A stretch of 64,000 bases of DNA. Origin: Paraglaciecola chathamensis S18K6. Its GTDB lineage: Bacteria; Pseudomonadota; Gammaproteobacteria; Enterobacterales; Alteromonadaceae. Numbering within the stretch: the stretch's first letter is position 1; every line of letters begins with the position of its first letter. The translations under genes were made by a program, and so were the position numbers. The stretch lies in assembly GCA_000314955.1 (NCBI GenBank), contig BAEM01000056.1, positions 62,001 to 126,000 of the forward strand, in the 5' to 3' direction. Below the pieces are notes generated by a model. The model worked only from the letters and a program-made list of their open reading frames with translations, made no database searches and was not told the origin of the DNA. Positions 17,579 through 25,424 of the stretch are shown here, piece by piece.

Positions 17579-20500
17579 GACGCCTCTCCTAACCTATCAA
17601 GCAAGGGGCCGAACAAGGCATTGCTCACTTCGCTGAACGCGCTAAAGTGCTGTTGTAAATCGGGGCATACACGGCGAATATGCGGTTCATCTCCCTCGCC
17701 TTTAGCGAAATAACTACCATAAAACGCATTTTGCGCTTTTACCCAAGCTTTTGCTTCATCTTGTACGCTGAGCCATTCAAAGGCCGTTTTAGGATAAAAA
17801 TGTAGTACCTGCTGCTGCCCCAAACGCCAATAATGAATAAACACGGCCAATTGGGTTTTCGCCTCAGCCATGCCAATAGCTTCAATACTAAAAGGCGCTT
17901 TGTCATCTACACCGATAAAATAGGCGCGTTGGGGCTTGGCCACACTACCGTTGGCACATAGGGCTAGCCAAGTTAACCACAAGTGTAATACGTTGTTCCC
18001 TTTGACTTTCCCCGCTCGCCAAAGTACTAAATTTCCGCCGTAGAGTGTGTTTACCCAGCCCGTTATTTGCATACTTTGCGTTGTTGCTGCGCCCGGGTTT
18101 TGTGCGCTAGCATGCACCTCATCCTCGGTTTTGACTTTCGTTCCATCGGTTGTCATAGCCAGAAGATTATTCAAGGTAAAGTTTATCTCTACGCGCTGCG
18201 CTGGCACCTCATCTAGTGGGCCACCGATGACCTCGACAATCGCATCGAGTAACGCTTGTGACTGCTTATAAACTGGCTGCAAGCTAATATCGGCAATATT
18301 ACCCGTGGGCAACTTTCCTTCTGCCCGTAGGCGTGTTGTCCAATCCTCTTGTTGGGTAACCACAAATCGTTCATTGAGTATGTAGCGCGCGAGCGCATCT
18401 AACTCAAATGGCTCGTCATCGCTTTGCGCCTCGTAAATACGGGTTAATCGAGTTTGCCAACGTTGGGTGAAAAACGCTTTGGCCGGGTTACTAAAAAACG
18501 CCAACAGCTCGTCTAATTCCACAGCCGATGTTTGGCTGTGTTCAGGCAGTACCTTAAGCGGCGCAGAACAGAAATCGACCTCTTTGTCAGCATGAACTGT
18601 TCCCACACTCAACTGCTGAGCCAGGGCTAACCAATGCGTTTGAAAGCTATTGGCAATACCCGTTGTTGTGTCTGGGGTGAAATACACTGGGTTAAACGGT
18701 TGTAAGGCGTGCTCGTGATACAAATGTTGCAGTAAATTTTCTGCGCAATCCTTAACAGGCAGTACGTCATCCCCCGCTAAGCAGAAGGTTTGCTCTGTAT
18801 ATTCAAGTAACTCGCTGAGCAAAATGGATGGGCTACGCTCGGAGTTGTCTTTGGCGCTATAGCCCTGAAAACTTAAATACAAACGTTTACGCGCTGATAA
18901 TATTGCCTCAAGAAATAAGTACCTGTCGTCTAATCTTCGTGAACGGTCTCCTCGTCGCGCTTTGCCTATGCGCATTAAGTCAAAGCCTACGGGTACAACT
19001 TGCCTTGGGTAATCCCCGTCATTTAGCCCTAACAAGCACACCACTTTAAAGGGCACGCTGCGCATCGGCATCAGGGTGCAAAAATTAACATAGCCAGCTA
19101 AAAACCGTTGCCCTACCCCTTTACTGGACAAACTTTGTTCAAGCTCAGCCAGAAAGACATCATGCACAATATCGCCCTCAAACTGATGCCCATGGAGGGT
19201 CATTTGCTGCAACGATTGGCGCAATTGTAAAATATAAGTTTGGTCATCATCGTCGGGCAAATACAGTGCATCGATGAGTTGCAAAGCATCTTCAATTTTT
19301 GCTCTGAGACTGTCTGAACGTTGACAAAACGCCAGTGCATTGCCTAGCGCTTGGCTAAACATATAAAACTTTCCTAATGCGACCACATGCTGCCCTTCAA
19401 TTTGCTCGTAAGGGGCAATTTGCCCGTGGGCATCATCAAACATACTTTGGCCGCCCATGGCGTATCCGGCAAGTAAGCGCTGTAAACCGAATAACCAGGT
19501 ATTTTGTGGCTCATTTGGTAGTGACCACCGGGTTTTATCTTGCCCATCCCAGCCCCAGCGCACACCTGCTTCTGCAAGCCAAACGCTGAGTAAATCAAAC
19601 TCCTCCGGGGAAATATCAAATTTACGTTGCACCGCAGGCACTTCACACAAGGCCAACACGTCAGACAACCCGATACGACTTTGATGCAATGACATTAGCT
19701 GTATAAAGCTATTTAGTAATGGCGATTCCTGTTGTGCGTTGCGATCTGAAATCGCGTACGGGATCGAAAGCCCTTTATCAGTTCCACCAAATATACCGTC
19801 AATAATGGGTGCATAGCTTGCCACGTCGGGCATCATGACTATCACATCGCCGGGATGTAATTCAGGGTTCTGGGCGAAAAGGTGTAATAGCTGGTCATGT
19901 AAAACTTCAAGTTCACGCACTGCGGAATGGCAGGCGTGCACTTGCAGTGTCATATCGTCATTGTCGATTGGAATTTTCGGATACTGCTCACCGTTCGATA
20001 ATAGCTCTTGTGCAGACAACGGCTCCATCGCCCCGCGATGGGTTAAGGCTAATACTTCATGTTGTAGATGCTCAAGCAAACTATGAGGCTCTTGCTCAAT
20101 AAAAGCATCATGCAGCTCTACCTCTAATGCGAGGATCATGTCTTGGTAGTCTCGCCCTTGTTTCCCCCAAGAGGCTAACAAAGGGTTCCCCACCAGCAGG
20201 TAATCGTCCATACCGCTTAGACCGCCCTGCTCAGCCTCGTTTGCTTGAGTTAATAAACTTTGCAATTTGGCTTGCAGCACTTGTTTGTTGTCAACGATAT
20301 CCCCCCAATAATGGGCGCTGGGGTTAAACCAGAATATGATCACGTCGCGGTTTTTTGCCAGTGCTGAAAATATTTCCAATTGCTGCACTGGCATAGCTGA
20401 CAAACCAAACACAAATAAGGGCTTAAGAGACGTATTAGAACTAGGCGACTGCTCAAGTTCCTGTAATAAACGCGTATGTAAGTTCGCCCTATGATAAGGG

Positions 20501-21054
20501 GACTCTGCCAGCTCTTTGGCATATGCAACCAACGCCCGCCATAAAATAGGCTGCCAAGGTTGAGCGTCTACATCTGTGTCGTCTAAGGTGTTTTCACCCT
20601 TTTCCCATGCGAGGATCCATTCAGGGCGATAAACCAAATACTGATCGTAAATATCCGCTATTTTTTGGCATAATTGATAAAGCTTTAATGGTTGTTGCTC
20701 ATCAAGATATTGGGCAATGCTGGCAAACTCTGTCTGCTCACTCATGCTCGGCAGAATGCTCATGAGTTTCCATGTCATGTTGTCTTTGGTAAATGCTGAC
20801 TGTTCGGGTAAATCATTAACGTGGCTTTTGTACAATTGCCATATGTAACTAGAGGGGAGCGGAAACTCGATATTAGCCGAAATACCCAGCGCTTGCGCAA
20901 TTTCTATTTTTAGCCACTGGGCCATACCTGGGCTTTGCACTAGCACCACATCCGGGGAGAAGATGCTTTCTAGCGAACTTTTACTCTCACCTAACCAACC
21001 GATCAGATAGGCAGCAAGGCTTTCCATTTTATTTGACTGCACCAGATGCAACAT
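17575..21054 (-). CDS. recC: RecBCD subunit RecC (Chi recognition, scaffold)
   Basis: About 1159 residues. The N-terminus MLHLVQSNKMESLA and the block VLVQSPGMAQWLKIEIAQALGI...FPLPSSYIWQLY follow E. coli RecC closely, as does QYLVYRPEWILAWE. RecC is a helicase-like and nuclease-like fold without activity that splits the duplex and reads Chi. The frame is open to a GTG at 21066; I prefer ATG 21054, which aligns with the family start and has GAGTGAAG upstream. First gene of the recCBD operon. Confidence 0.93.
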   Translation of the reverse strand: MLHLVQSNKMESLAAYLIGWLGESKSSLESIFSPDVVLVQSPGMAQWLKIEIAQALGISANIEFPLPSSYIWQLYKSHVNDLPEQSAFTKDNMTWKLMSILPSMSEQTEFASIAQYLDEQQPLKLYQLCQKIADIYDQYLVYRPEWILAWEKGENTLDDTDVDAQPWQPILWRALVAYAKELAESPYHRANLHTRLLQELEQSPSSNTSLKPLFVFGLSAMPVQQLEIFSALAKNRDVIIFWFNPSAHYWGDIVDNKQVLQAKLQSLLTQANEAEQGGLSGMDDYLLVGNPLLASWGKQGRDYQDMILALEVELHDAFIEQEPHSLLEHLQHEVLALTHRGAMEPLSAQELLSNGEQYPKIPIDNDDMTLQVHACHSAVRELEVLHDQLLHLFAQNPELHPGDVIVMMPDVASYAPIIDGIFGGTDKGLSIPYAISDRNAQQESPLLNSFIQLMSLHQSRIGLSDVLALCEVPAVQRKFDISPEEFDLLSVWLAEAGVRWGWDGQDKTRWSLPNEPQNTWLFGLQRLLAGYAMGGQSMFDDAHGQIAPYEQIEGQHVVALGKFYMFSQALGNALAFCQRSDSLRAKIEDALQLIDALYLPDDDDQTYILQLRQSLQQMTLHGHQFEGDIVHDVFLAELEQSLSSKGVGQRFLAGYVNFCTLMPMRSVPFKVVCLLGLNDGDYPRQVVPVGFDLMRIGKARRGDRSRRLDDRYLFLEAILSARKRLYLSFQGYSAKDNSERSPSILLSELLEYTEQTFCLAGDDVLPVKDCAENLLQHLYHEHALQPFNPVYFTPDTTTGIANSFQTHWLALAQQLSVGTVHADKEVDFCSAPLKVLPEHSQTSAVELDELLAFFSNPAKAFFTQRWQTRLTRIYEAQSDDEPFELDALARYILNERFVVTQQEDWTTRLRAEGKLPTGNIADISLQPVYKQSQALLDAIVEVIGGPLDEVPAQRVEINFTLNNLLAMTTDGTKVKTEDEVHASAQNPGAATTQSMQITGWVNTLYGGNLVLWRAGKVKGNNVLHLWLTWLALCANGSVAKPQRAYFIGVDDKAPFSIEAIGMAEAKTQLAVFIHYWRLGQQQVLHFYPKTAFEWLSVQDEAKAWVKAQNAFYGSYFAKGEGDEPHIRRVCPDLQQHFSAFSEVSNALFGPLLDRLGEAS

Positions 21055-21275
21055 AGCTAACTTCACTCAGGAAATTGATGTCCAAGTGTAGCAAAAATAC
21101 TGTTTATAAAACCACTAATGATTGGTGATATAACCTTGCCCGCTTTGTAGAAAAACTGAACAAGGTCAATAGGTTGAATATTCTAACGATGCTGGCGTTC
21201 ACACACTTCGTAAAAACGGAACATTGCTGATTACGCTCTATCCCATTTTTGCAAAGGCGTTATTGGCAGGCCCTT

Positions 21276-21305
21276 CGCTATCTTTTCTGGCTGAAAAAGA
21301 TAGCG
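21276..21305. terminator. Hairpin between prx-like gene and recC
   Basis: An 11-bp stem, CGCTATCTTTT paired with AAAAGATAGCG, with a short loop, about 50 bp beyond the stop of the peroxiredoxin-like gene and upstream of recC. It has no U-run, so it may be a weak terminator or an RNA-stabilising structure. Nothing else is seen in 21067-21353. Confidence 0.4.
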
Positions 21306-21353
21306 CGTTAAACAAAGCGAAATAAAGGTAAAGTAAGGGCAAAATAAGCGATA

Positions 21354-22010
21354 TTATTTGTCTTGTTCGGCTTTTAAGGCAGCAATGATGTCCGCTGGTT
21401 CAGCACGGGTACGATAGTCCACATCAACGAATCGCCAAATGACCTCGCCCTGTGCGTTCAGTACAAAGGTCGCTGGGATAGGCAGCACACTTCCATTGCC
21501 ATTATTAATGTTGGCCAAGTCTAAGCCACGATCTTTGCGCATGTGCTGCAAAATAAGCTCTGGCACTTCCCACGCTACGCCGTAAGATGCCGCAACTTGC
21601 GCATCTTGATCTGATAACACGGTAAACGCTAACTGGCTTATTTCGCTTTCACTCAAGCTATCGTCAGGCACTTGAGGACTTATCGCAACTAGCTCTGCTC
21701 CCGCAGCGTGAATGTCGTCTAGTACTGACTGCAAAGCACGTAATTGCAAATTACAATAGGGGCACCAATCGCCTCGATAAAAAGTAACGACCACTGGCCC
21801 TTTAGCACTTAATTCTGTTAACGTTACCTGCTGGCCTTGCGCACTTGGCAAGGTGAATTTAGGTGCTTGCTGGCCAACGTCAATCGCGTCACTGCCTTGT
21901 TCGAACTCATGGGCTTTTGCCATAAGCTCATCCATTGATTGCATAAACTCAGGTTTAGCTTGGCGTGATTTCTCTATTTGTGCATCAGTTTGTTGTTTAA
22001 GGGTGGACAT
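21354..22010 (-). CDS. Peroxiredoxin-like (AhpC/TSA family) protein
   Basis: 218 residues with a thioredoxin fold. The motif FYRGDWCPYCNLQLRAL carries CxxC rather than the single peroxidatic cysteine of classical peroxiredoxins, which marks the peroxiredoxin-like subgroup probably reducing peroxides or disulfides. An N-terminal helical extension of ~50 residues precedes the domain (FTLPSAQGQQVTLTEL). No signal peptide, so it is cytoplasmic. ATG 22010 follows a strong AGGAG site. Monocistronic. Confidence 0.85.
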   Translation of the reverse strand: MSTLKQQTDAQIEKSRQAKPEFMQSMDELMAKAHEFEQGSDAIDVGQQAPKFTLPSAQGQQVTLTELSAKGPVVVTFYRGDWCPYCNLQLRALQSVLDDIHAAGAELVAISPQVPDDSLSESEISQLAFTVLSDQDAQVAASYGVAWEVPELILQHMRKDRGLDLANINNGNGSVLPIPATFVLNAQGEVIWRFVDVDYRTRAEPADIIAALKAEQDK

Positions 22011-22104
22011 TGTTTCTCCTTTTTTTGCAGCGCGGGTTTAAAACACACTCAGTGCTGCGTGAAAGATGTAGCGCACTAGATAAGGCGCAGATAATGGTTC
22101 ACGA

Positions 22105-22149
22105 AAAATACTCCCCAGTAAAATACTTCTCGGTAAAATACTCCCCGGT
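22105..22149. repeat. 15-bp tandem repeat, three copies
   Basis: AAAATACTCCCCAGT (22105-22119), AAAATACTTCTCGGT (22120-22134) and AAAATACTCCCCGGT (22135-22149), followed by AAAATA, about 95 bp upstream of the peroxiredoxin-like start. Its position could affect that gene's promoter; no function is shown. Confidence 0.8.
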
Positions 22150-22155
22150 AAAATA

Positions 22156-22198
22156 AAAAGCGTTATGTACCCCGATTCAGAGTAAGCATAACGCTTTT
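22156..22198 (-). terminator. Rho-independent terminator-like hairpin
   Basis: A perfect 12-bp stem, AAAAGCGTTATG with CATAACGCTTTT, separated by a 19-base loop. Read on the minus strand it ends in TTTT TATTTT, as expected for the terminator of the royal-jelly-type gene upstream; it could work in both directions. Confidence 0.65.
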
Positions 22199-22205
22199 CG
22201 TTCCA

Positions 22206-22312
22206 TTGATATCAATTCCAGTTCCAGTTCCAGTTCCAGTTCCAGTTCCAGTTCCAGTTCCAGTAAATAATTATCCTCTCAGCGAAAATTTATTGGAATT
22301 GGTATAAGTGAA
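22206..22312. repeat. Palindromic element interrupted by a (TTCCAG)8 microsatellite
   Basis: Eight perfect TTCCAG units run from 22216 to 22263. They sit within the left arm of an imperfect inverted repeat: GATATCAATTCCAG...TAAATAATTA on the left, TTTATTGGAATTGGTATA on the right (about 22288-22308). The same arm, TACCAATTCCAATAAATAA, reappears at 52039-52058. So the hexanucleotide array is an expansion inside a dispersed palindromic element. Confidence 0.75.
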
Positions 22313-22340
22313 ATATTAAATTTTCATGCGACCTGTATTA

Positions 22341-23501
22341 CTAACGCCCCGCCTTGCCTTTACTTAACGCGGGAAAACGCATGACTTTGAATTCACCCTG
22401 ACTGGCATTATCACCGCCATTTAACACGGGGGAGCGATGCAGTTCGTTTACGGTAAAATAAATATAATCATCAGGGCCATACGCAAAGCCATCAGGCCAC
22501 ACTATTCGTTGATCTTTATACAAGGTACGGCTTTTCCCTGCAGGGCTCGTCACTTCAATCGCCCCTTTAGTCACCGATGTCACATATACGTTACCGCCGC
22601 CGTCTATAGTAATTCCATCCGAAAGCGACTTATCGCCATAACGCTGTATTTTGTCTTCAAGTGCTGGGGCATCTAGTGTTGTATCGATTAAGTCAGCTGT
22701 TTTTATGCGATAAATGGCTGTGCCTGACATAGCGCCAAAATATAACCAGTTTGATTCTGGATCAATCGTAATAGGGTTTACCCCTAAACGCACTGGTTGG
22801 CCACCTAAGGTTATCGCCCTATCTTCAATCGTCATATCAACATCTTCGGCTTGGGTAAATTCACTCCCTTCTAACACGCGCCTTACTAGGCCCGTTTTTA
22901 TATCGGCCACTATAATAGCTGCGCGTTGGTTCGCCGCCGTATCAGCTATATAGATTTTTCCATGTTTTGAATCAATCGCTAAATCATTTAAAAACGACCC
23001 GGGATTGATCATGGGTTTGGCAATATAAATGATTTTTTCTAACGATTCTGAGCGTGTATTCCAACCTACAATGCGCCCTGCGTGGTCGTCTCCTGAGGTA
23101 TCAAGCATCCACAAGATACCGTTTTGATCCACATTCAAACCCAATACATCGTAAAGTCCTAGCTTATTTTCGCCCGGTTTAGTCGCCCATTCTTCATTTG
23201 GGTAGGGCTTCACGGAGCCGTCATTAAACAACTCAACCACTTTTGTGGGTTGGCCGTAAAAACCATGCACACTTAGAAATTTGCGGCCATCGGCGCCAAT
23301 CGCGATATTACCAGGCGGGGTCGTCTCCCCAAAGGTTGCGTATGTTTCAAGCTCGTGACTTATCTCTTGTTGAGTATGAGTTTCAGTTGCTGGTTGCGTT
23401 TGCGCCACGGCAATATTTGAAGATAAAATCGCGGCGCTAAGCAACGTAAGCGCAGTTAGTTTTGTGCGTAATTCAACCAATGAATTAACCGTTAACATCA
23501 T
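22341..23501 (-). CDS. Major royal jelly protein (MRJP/yellow-like) family secreted protein
   Basis: 386 residues with an N-terminal signal peptide (LTLLSAAILSSNIAVAQT). Motifs of the MRJP family, a six-bladed propeller: NPGSFLNDLAIDSKHGKIYIADTA, IIVADIKTGLVRRVLEG and WPDGFAYGPDDYIYF. Bacterial members are often annotated as gluconolactonase-like or L-dopachrome-tautomerase-related; their substrates are mostly unknown. Acts in the periplasm or outside the cell. Transcribed in the same direction as the peroxiredoxin-like gene but separated from it by a terminator and repeats. Confidence 0.85.
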   Translation of the reverse strand: MMLTVNSLVELRTKLTALTLLSAAILSSNIAVAQTQPATETHTQQEISHELETYATFGETTPPGNIAIGADGRKFLSVHGFYGQPTKVVELFNDGSVKPYPNEEWATKPGENKLGLYDVLGLNVDQNGILWMLDTSGDDHAGRIVGWNTRSESLEKIIYIAKPMINPGSFLNDLAIDSKHGKIYIADTAANQRAAIIVADIKTGLVRRVLEGSEFTQAEDVDMTIEDRAITLGGQPVRLGVNPITIDPESNWLYFGAMSGTAIYRIKTADLIDTTLDAPALEDKIQRYGDKSLSDGITIDGGGNVYVTSVTKGAIEVTSPAGKSRTLYKDQRIVWPDGFAYGPDDYIYFTVNELHRSPVLNGGDNASQGEFKVMRFPALSKGKAGR

Positions 23502-23631
23502 ATAATTTCTCAGTTCGTTTTTGATGAATGACTATTGCAAGGCATGCATTTAACCCATTGACGGTAGTGACCGGCAAAACAGTCAACCCATTTCATATTG
23601 ACTCAGCGGCAAGCAGAAACCGCCACACAGA

Positions 23632-24633
23632 TTAAAAACCGCTTAAAACCAGTTTGCCCACAGCCGTTTGTGACTCCAGTATTTCATGGGCTTTAAGCAG
23701 ATTCGCTAGGTTAATTTTGCCCAATTCTTCTCCTAGGGTTGTGATCAAAGTGCCATTATCAATAAGCTCGGATACTTGATTCAGTATGTCATGCTGTGTT
23801 TGCATATCCGTTGTAGTAAACAGTGATCGGGTAAACATAAACTCCCAATGCAACGACACGCTTTTACGTTTCAACGCCACCACATTTAATGACGCTGGGT
23901 CGTCAATTAAAGCAAACTTACCTTGAGGTGTAATGCAGTCAACGATTTGCTCAAAGTGCTGATCGGTATTGGTTAAACTGACAATATTATCAACACTATC
24001 AAAACCAAGGGCAGCCAGTTGCTGTGCCATGGGTTTATGATGATTGATCACATGATCAGCGCCTAACTTACGGACCCAGTCGGCGCTTTTATCCCGAGAG
24101 GCGGTAGCAATAATAGTAACATTGGTTAGTTGCTTGGCTAGTTGCAGCAAAATGGAACCGACGCCCCCTGCAGCACCAATAACCAACAAGCTCTGTGTGC
24201 TGTCATTATCAAGTTGCAAGCGATCAAACAATAGTTCCCATGCTGTCACGGCTGTTAAGGGCAAAGCGGCTGCTTGGGCATCTGATATCGATTTAGGGGC
24301 GAAGCCAACAATACGTTCATCAACTAATTGATATTGCGCATTACTCCCTTGGCGCGTCATATCACCCGCATAAAATACCCGATCACCCACCTTAAACAGG
24401 CTCACGTTATCCCCTACCGCTTTTACTGTCCCAACCGCATCATATCCCAGTATTTTCATGTTAGGCGCGGGGTTTATTCTGCCGCGCAGCTTAGTATCCA
24501 CTGGGTTTACTGATACGGCTTTGACTTCAACTAATAAGTCTCTGGCAGTCGCAACAGGTATATCGACCTCATATTCTTGCAGGGAATCAGCGGCAACTGT
24601 TTCACTAGGCTGCGTATAACCAATGGCTTTCAT
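23632..24633 (-). CDS. Zinc-binding-family alcohol dehydrogenase / quinone oxidoreductase
   Basis: About 333 residues of the medium-chain dehydrogenase superfamily. N-terminal GroES-like domain (VKAVSVNPVDTKLRG, LGYDAVGTVKAVG), then a Rossmann domain with LLVIGAAGGVGSILLQLAKQL for NADPH binding. Catalytic zinc ligands are not evident (NPVDTK instead of the Cys-containing motif), which fits the quinone-oxidoreductase-like branch. ATG 24633 (MKAIGYTQ) matches the family start; the frame extends four codons further to 24645. Substrate unknown. Confidence 0.85.
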   Translation of the reverse strand: MKAIGYTQPSETVAADSLQEYEVDIPVATARDLLVEVKAVSVNPVDTKLRGRINPAPNMKILGYDAVGTVKAVGDNVSLFKVGDRVFYAGDMTRQGSNAQYQLVDERIVGFAPKSISDAQAAALPLTAVTAWELLFDRLQLDNDSTQSLLVIGAAGGVGSILLQLAKQLTNVTIIATASRDKSADWVRKLGADHVINHHKPMAQQLAALGFDSVDNIVSLTNTDQHFEQIVDCITPQGKFALIDDPASLNVVALKRKSVSLHWEFMFTRSLFTTTDMQTQHDILNQVSELIDNGTLITTLGEELGKINLANLLKAHEILESQTAVGKLVLSGF

Positions 24634-24794
24634 CACACTCTCCAATTAACAGGTTTGTTTGAAATTAACGGCGATATTGTAAATCAGATAACGGGTAGAA
24701 AAAGTGTTGTTTAAGCGAAACATTTTCAAAATTTTATTGAAAAGCATCGCTATTTGCTTAGCAAGATAAATTTCACACATAAAAAAACCAATAA

Positions 24795-24826
24795 TGTATA
24801 TACATTCGATATTCATTTGATATACA
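24795..24826. promoter_or_regulatory. Inverted repeat upstream of the small RHH-like gene
   Basis: TGTATAT (24795-24801) and ATATACA (24820-24826) form a perfect 7-bp inverted repeat with an 18-bp spacer in AT-rich DNA, ending about 26 bp before the first possible start of the RHH-like gene. The centre-to-centre distance of 25 bp is somewhat over two helical turns. It is a reasonable place for an autoregulatory operator; inference only. Confidence 0.35.
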
Positions 24827-24852
24827 GTAAACCCTGATAAATCAAGATTCGG

Positions 24853-25041
24853 TTGGGCAATCCTTTGAGTGCTAAAAAAGCAAAGAAGAAAAATAGTCAG
24901 TTAATTGTCCGCATTAATGATCAAGAACGTGCTGAGTTTGTAGACTTATGCGAAGAACTTGATACCAGTGCAGCCCGAGAAGTACGCAGATTTATCCGTC
25001 AGTTCATTGATGAGCATAACCGTCCTTCAGCAGAAGACTAA
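24853..25041 (+). CDS. Small ribbon-helix-helix-like protein
   Basis: 62 residues from a TTG at 24853; another TTG at 24865 (LSAKKAKKKN) is equally possible, and neither has a clear ribosome site. A Lys-rich N-terminus precedes SQLIVRINDQERAEFVDL (one strand leading into a helix) and LDTSAAREVRRFIRQFIDEH, the order of a ribbon-helix-helix DNA-binding fold. No partner toxin is seen; the next gene, 46 bp downstream, encodes a 38-residue basic peptide. Possible transcription regulator. Confidence 0.6.
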   Translation: MGNPLSAKKAKKKNSQLIVRINDQERAEFVDLCEELDTSAAREVRRFIRQFIDEHNRPSAED

Positions 25042-25087
25042 CGGGCGCTCACATGACATTATTAAATTAATTACAAGGAATATTTAA

Positions 25088-25204
25088 ATGGCAAAATCAG
25101 ATGCTAAAGCGTTAAAGAAAGAAATTAAGAACCGCAAAGCTAAAATTGCTAAGCAAGAAGGCAAAGTGAAGAAGTTGAAAAAACAACTTAAGAAAGCCAA
25201 GTAA
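25088..25204 (+). CDS. 38-residue Lys-rich coiled-coil-like small protein
   Basis: An unlisted small gene starting MAKSDAKALKKEIKNRKAKI and ending in TAA at 25204. Supported by an AAGGA ribosome site seven bases before the ATG and by a strong terminator directly after it. Heptad-like spacing and about 16 lysines predict a basic helix or coiled coil, possibly binding nucleic acid or membrane. It follows the RHH-like gene and may share its transcript. I know no named family. Confidence 0.55.
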   Translation: MAKSDAKALKKEIKNRKAKIAKQEGKVKKLKKQLKKAK

Positions 25205-25219
25205 CCGGCGTTGTGTTTG

Positions 25220-25258
25220 GCCGCAGAGGTATTCTCCCTGCGGCTACTATATTTTTTG
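25220..25258 (+). terminator. Rho-independent terminator after the two small genes
   Basis: GCCGCAG (25220-25226) pairs with CTGCGGC (25238-25244) around an 11-base loop and is followed by an AT-rich tail ending in TTTTTT. It closes the unit formed by the RHH-like and Lys-rich genes. Confidence 0.7.
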
Positions 25259-25424
25259 TTTATTGGGGCTCACTTTAAAAGAAGCCGCTTAATCAGGCCT
25301 AAACCAAACACTATATCAAATAGTAAATAAAGCCGCGCGACAGGTCACTCTTACATCTCCCCTTCAATTTAACAGCCGTTTCAACTGTCACTACAATCAA
25401 TACCAATGTTAAAACGATACAGTG

